DNA of 64,000 nt from positions 1-64,000 of the forward strand of contig JANYCG010000164.1 of assembly GCA_025360385.1 (NCBI GenBank), given 5' to 3'. The notes beneath the pieces were generated by a model, which was not told the origin of the DNA, ran no database searches, and saw nothing but the letters and a program-made list of their open reading frames with translations. Made by a program: the position numbers and the translations under genes. This document shows, piece after piece, positions 61,036 to 64,000 of this stretch (the stretch's first letter is position 1; each line of letters starts with the position of its first letter). This stretch comes from Burkholderiales bacterium (GTDB lineage: Bacteria; Pseudomonadota; Gammaproteobacteria; Burkholderiales; Burkholderiaceae_C).

Positions 61036-64000
61036 TCAATGGAAGTCCCGGCTCGCCGTGGCCAAACCACCCAACAGGGGTGTCAGGTCCTTAAGGCGGC
61101 GCGCCACCAGATGGCGCACCTGGCCCCCGCTTTCGGTATCACGCTGCCATTCGCCATACACCGCCATCAGGCGTGACTTGAGCAGCTCGGCGCGTTGCGT
61201 TTCGCGCAGGTTTTTCCAGACGATCACGTTGACGCTGCCGGTTTCGTCTTCGAGCGTGACAAAAACCACGCCCTTGGCGGTTTGCGGCTGCTGGCGCATG
61301 GTGACGATGCCGCAGGCCGCCACGTGTCGGCCGCTGGGCAGATCGTGCAGTTGTGCGGACGTTTGCAAGGGTTTGACAAGTTTTATTTTTGATAGCTGTC
61401 CACGCAATATGGCCAAAGGATGGCGGCGCAATGTCAACCCGGTGGCGGCGTAGTCGAAAACCACTTCTTCACCTTCGCTGGCGGCGGGCAGTTCGAGAAG
61501 CTCTTCCTCGACGGGCACCGCTTTGAACAGTGGCGGGGCAGCTTTGAGAGCCGATGCGTCCCACACTTGCTGGCGGCGGTGGCCCGACAGGGCCATGAGC
61601 GCGTCGGCGCTGGCCAGGGCTTTTAAATCGCCAGCGTCCAGACTTGCGCGCAGGGCCAGGTCTTCGGTGCTGGTGAAGGGAGATTCGGTGCGCGCTTTTG
61701 TGATGCGTGCAGCAACGCCTTGACTCAGGCCACTGACCATTCTTAAACCGAGGCGCACGACTTGCCGCCCTTCGTGGTTTTGCGTCGCCAACCCGCAATC
61801 CCATTCACTGGCCGTCACGTCCACCGGCAACACCACAACCCCATGGCGCTTGGCGTCCTGCACCAGCTGGGCGGGCGGGTAAAAACCCATGGGCTGGGAA
61901 TTGAGCAAAGCCGTCAAAAAACAGGCGGGTTCGTGGCATTTGAGCCAGCTGCTCACGTAAGCCAGTTGCGCAAAACTGGCGGCGTGGCTTTCGGGGAATC
62001 CGTATTCCCCAAAGCCCAGCATCTGCTTGAAGATGGCCTCGGAAAACTCAAGCGTGTAGCCGTTCTTGACCATCTGGCCCACCAGCCGGCCGTGAAACTT
62101 GTGCACGCCGCCTGAGCGTTTCCACGCGGCCATGGAGCGGCGCAGTTCGTCGGCCTCGCCGGGGCTGAAGTCAGCCGCCAGCATGGCGATCTCCATCACC
62201 TGTTCCTGGAAAATGGGCACGCCCAGCGTGCGGCCCAGCGCCGCTTGCAGCGCGTCGCTCGGGTACTTCACGTTCTTAGGGTCTTTGCGCGCCTTGAGGT
62301 AGGGGTGCACCATGCCGCCCTGGATCGGGCCGGGGCGCACGATGGCCACCTGGACCACCAGGTCATAAAACCGGCGCGGCCGCAGGCGCGGCAACATGCT
62401 CATCTGTGCCCGGCTCTCGATCTGGAACACGCCCACCGTGTCGGCAGCGCAGATCATGTCGTAGGTGGCCACATCTTCGCGCGGGACATCCTGCATGCGG
62501 AATTCAACGCCACGCTGCCGGCCGACGAGGTGCAGGCAGCGGCGGATGGCGCTGAGCATGCCCAGGGCCAGCACGTCCACCTTGAGCAGGCCCAAGGCAT
62601 CGAGGTCGTCCTTGTCCCACTGGATGATGGACCGGTCCGCCATGGCCGCGTTTTCCACCGGCACCAGGCGCGTGAGCTTGCCCTGCGTCAGCACAAAACC
62701 GCCCACATGCTGGCTCAGGTGGCGTGGAAAGCCCGTGATCTGCCGGGACAGCTCCAGCCACTGGCGAACCTGATGCGGGTTGGGTTGCAGCACTGAGGGT
62801 TGACCGTTCGCCCTGAGCCTGTTGAAGCCGGTCGGCCCTTCGACAGGCTCAGGGCGAACGGATAAAAGTTCGGCAAGTCGCTCTTGCAGCACCGCGTCAT
62901 CGACCACGCCGCCGTCAAACCAGTGATGGTCTTTGGCCACGGCATCCACCAGCGCGGCCTCCACACCCAATGCCATGCCCACATCGCGGATCGCGCTCCT
63001 GCTGCGGTAGGTGACCACGGCGGCGGCAATGGCGGCGCGTTCGCGGCCATATTTTGTGTAGATGTACTGGATGACTTCCTCACGCCGGTCGTGTTCAAAG
63101 TCCACATCGATGTCGGGCGGCTCGTTGCGCTCGCGGCTGATGAAGCGCGCAAACAGCAGCCGGCTGTCTGCCGGGTTCACTTCGGTGATGCCCAGGCAAT
63201 AACACACTGCAGAATTGGCTGCCGAGCCGCGCCCCTGGCACAAAATGCCCACGCTGCGGGCGAAGCGCACGATGTCAAACACGGTCAAAAAGTACATCTC
63301 GTATTTCAGCTCGGTGATCAGCGCCAGCTCGCGCTCCACCTGCTGCTGTACGGCGATGGGCGTGCCCTGTGGCAGATACCGGCCCCGTGCGCCGGCATCA
63401 GTGAAGTGCCTCAAAGTCTGGGCGGCATCCATGCCGGGCAAGATGGTTTCCACCGGGTACTGGTAACGCAGCTCGTCCAGGCTGAAGCTGCAACGGCTGG
63501 CCACGGTGAGGGTATTGGCCAGCCATTCAGCCGGGTAAATTTGCGCCAGCCGTTCGCGCGATCGCAGGTGCGCCTCGGCGTTGGGTTGCAAGCCGAAACC
63601 ACATTCAGACACTGGCACGCCCAGGCGCACCGCCGTGACCACATCTTGCAGCGGCTTGCGCGAGCGCACATGCATGTGCACATGGCCTGCGGCCACCAGC
63701 GGCACGCCGGTGTGTTGCGAGAGGTTTTGAAGCGTATGTTGCCACAAGGAATCGTCCAAACCGTGCCACAACTCCGCCAAAAGCCATAAATGGGAGCCAA
63801 ATAGGGAGAATATCCCTGTCAGAGCTGAATAGTATGCTTCATAAGTTGTAGCATTTTCAGGCAAGCTTGAAGTATCAGTTTGCTCGGCGCGCGGCAACGC
63901 CAGCAGTACTTCACAGTCTTGCAGCGCCGCCCAGTCGCTGTCTTGCCAGCTCAGCTCATAACTGCCCTTGGGGGCGGCCCGGCGTGCCGCCGTGATGAAC
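61036..64000 (-). CDS. dnaE2: Error-prone DNA polymerase DnaE2 (5' truncated by window)
   Basis: About 987 codons are visible; the frame stays open to the window edge, so the N-terminus with most of the PHP domain lies to the right. Pol III alpha-type motifs are present: GILCQGRGSAANSAVCYCLG, the catalytic PPDIDVDFEHDRREEVIQYI, the FQIESRAQMSMLPRLRPR region, GFGEYGFPESHAASFAQLAY and a C-terminal OB-fold (VVFVTLEDETGSVNVIVW). It performs SOS-induced translesion synthesis with ImuA/ImuB. Three repeats interrupt it in frame: AT-rich copies at 61381 and 63784 and a palindromic repeat at 62804. Confidence 0.95.
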   Translation of the reverse strand, partial: FITAARRAAPKGSYELSWQDSDWAALQDCEVLLALPRAEQTDTSSLPENATTYEAYYSALTGIFSLFGSHLWLLAELWHGLDDSLWQHTLQNLSQHTGVPLVAAGHVHMHVRSRKPLQDVVTAVRLGVPVSECGFGLQPNAEAHLRSRERLAQIYPAEWLANTLTVASRCSFSLDELRYQYPVETILPGMDAAQTLRHFTDAGARGRYLPQGTPIAVQQQVERELALITELKYEMYFLTVFDIVRFARSVGILCQGRGSAANSAVCYCLGITEVNPADSRLLFARFISRERNEPPDIDVDFEHDRREEVIQYIYTKYGRERAAIAAAVVTYRSRSAIRDVGMALGVEAALVDAVAKDHHWFDGGVVDDAVLQERLAELLSVRPEPVEGPTGFNRLRANGQPSVLQPNPHQVRQWLELSRQITGFPRHLSQHVGGFVLTQGKLTRLVPVENAAMADRSIIQWDKDDLDALGLLKVDVLALGMLSAIRRCLHLVGRQRGVEFRMQDVPREDVATYDMICAADTVGVFQIESRAQMSMLPRLRPRRFYDLVVQVAIVRPGPIQGGMVHPYLKARKDPKNVKYPSDALQAALGRTLGVPIFQEQVMEIAMLAADFSPGEADELRRSMAAWKRSGGVHKFHGRLVGQMVKNGYTLEFSEAIFKQMLGFGEYGFPESHAASFAQLAYVSSWLKCHEPACFLTALLNSQPMGFYPPAQLVQDAKRHGVVVLPVDVTASEWDCGLATQNHEGRQVVRLGLRMVSGLSQGVAARITKARTESPFTSTEDLALRASLDAGDLKALASADALMALSGHRRQQVWDASALKAAPPLFKAVPVEEELLELPAASEGEEVVFDYAATGLTLRRHPLAILRGQLSKIKLVKPLQTSAQLHDLPSGRHVAACGIVTMRQQPQTAKGVVFVTLEDETGSVNVIVWKNLRETQRAELLKSRLMAVYGEWQRDTESGGQVRHLVARRLKDLTPLLGGLATASRDFH
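61381..61424 (+). repeat. AT-rich dispersed repeat, copy 13 (in dnaE2, partial)
   Basis: Contains TTTTATTTTTGATAGCTGTC, CACGCAATATGGCC, which aligns with the 5' half of the family best. It lies in the region before the C-terminal OB-fold. Confidence 0.45.
62804..62861. repeat. Palindromic repeat inserted in dnaE2
   Basis: Arms of 24 bp (62804-62827 and 62838-62861) are complementary with a single mismatch, around a 10-base GC-rich loop. The arm core is TTCGCCCTGAGCCTGT. In the dnaE2 frame it encodes SVRPEPVEG and FNRLRANGQ, residues foreign to DnaE2, so it looks like a REP-like element inserted in frame. Similar CCCTGAGCCTG palindromes are familiar in beta/gammaproteobacterial genomes (from memory). 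Confidence 0.8.
63784..63855 (-). repeat. AT-rich dispersed repeat, copy 14 (in dnaE2)
   Basis: Minus-strand reading: AATGCTACAACTTATGAAGC, ATACTATTCAGCTCTGACAG, GGATATTCTCCCTATTTGG. In dnaE2 it encodes TYEAYYSALTGIFSLFG, in the same frame as copies 1, 5 and 7. Confidence 0.7.

Noticed and set aside
27032-64000. Inversion mediated by recombination between repeat copies 7 (imuB) and 14 (dnaE2)
   Set aside because: The copies are in inverted orientation as required, but crossing over inside both genes would have made chimeric genes, and imuB and dnaE2 look intact.
1-64000. tRNA, rRNA or prophage genes
   Set aside because: No cloverleaf-like tRNA sequence, rRNA segment or phage structural/integrase gene was recognised in any gap.

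Overview
The window reads as chromosome of a betaproteobacterium, most likely Comamonadaceae (Rhodoferax/Polaromonas-like). This is inferred from gene content and order: ubiE-(Tim44-like)-ubiJ-ubiB, fmdB-aspS-nudB-clsB, pilMNOPQ followed by aroK-aroB and divergent from a PBP1A gene, cyaY/lptM-lysA, msrPQ beside a System II (ResB/CcsB) cytochrome c maturation pair, and engB, lpxL-type genes and metK. Coding density is high and base composition is moderately GC-rich. I saw no rRNA, tRNA, CRISPR array or prophage.

Layout. 1-6974: a two-partner-secretion operon holding the 3' part of a large YDG-repeat adhesin, a protein with two FecR-type domains, and the TpsB outer-membrane transporter. 6980-12826: a DUF971 gene, then the ubiquinone genes ubiE, ubiJ and ubiB with a Tim44-like gene between them, then fmdB and a DUF502 gene. 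12851-18578: aspS, nudB, a nuclease/phosphatase, clsB, folE and a BLUF photoreceptor. 18583-24664 is accessory and partly decayed: a broken EamA transporter, a DUF429 gene, a sugar ABC permease pseudogene split by an IS200-type insertion sequence, a xylose-dehydrogenase-like SDR, a SulP transporter and a secreted nuclease. 24720-27031: SOS mutagenesis genes imuA-imuB behind a near-perfect LexA box. 27048-37091 (minus): pilMNOPQ, an Ig-like lipoprotein, aroK, aroB and a DUF3443 lipoprotein. 37359-48896: PBP1A, cyaY, lptM-lysA, msrPQ, ccsB-resB, cytochrome c4 and engB. 49001-59012: two lipid A-type acyltransferases, metK, three envelope glycosylation genes, an uncharacterised membrane/sialidase-like operon and a PlsC-like acyltransferase. 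59072-64000 (minus): a PfkB kinase, an enoyl-CoA hydratase and the 3' part of dnaE2.

How the genes fit together. The main themes are envelope biogenesis (adhesin secretion, type IV pilus, peptidoglycan, lipid A, LPS and cardiolipin), respiration (ubiquinone and cytochrome c) and SOS mutagenesis (imuA, imuB, dnaE2). The dnaE2 gene lies about 34 kb from imuB on the opposite strand, although the three are often one cassette in related bacteria.

The least explained signal is a degenerate, AT-rich interspersed repeat of roughly 55-60 bp. I aligned 14 copies by hand. Eleven lie inside or at the 5' edge of genes, and in four genes the repeat is read in the same frame, twice forming the core of a signal peptide. 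A second, palindromic repeat is inserted in frame in dnaE2.
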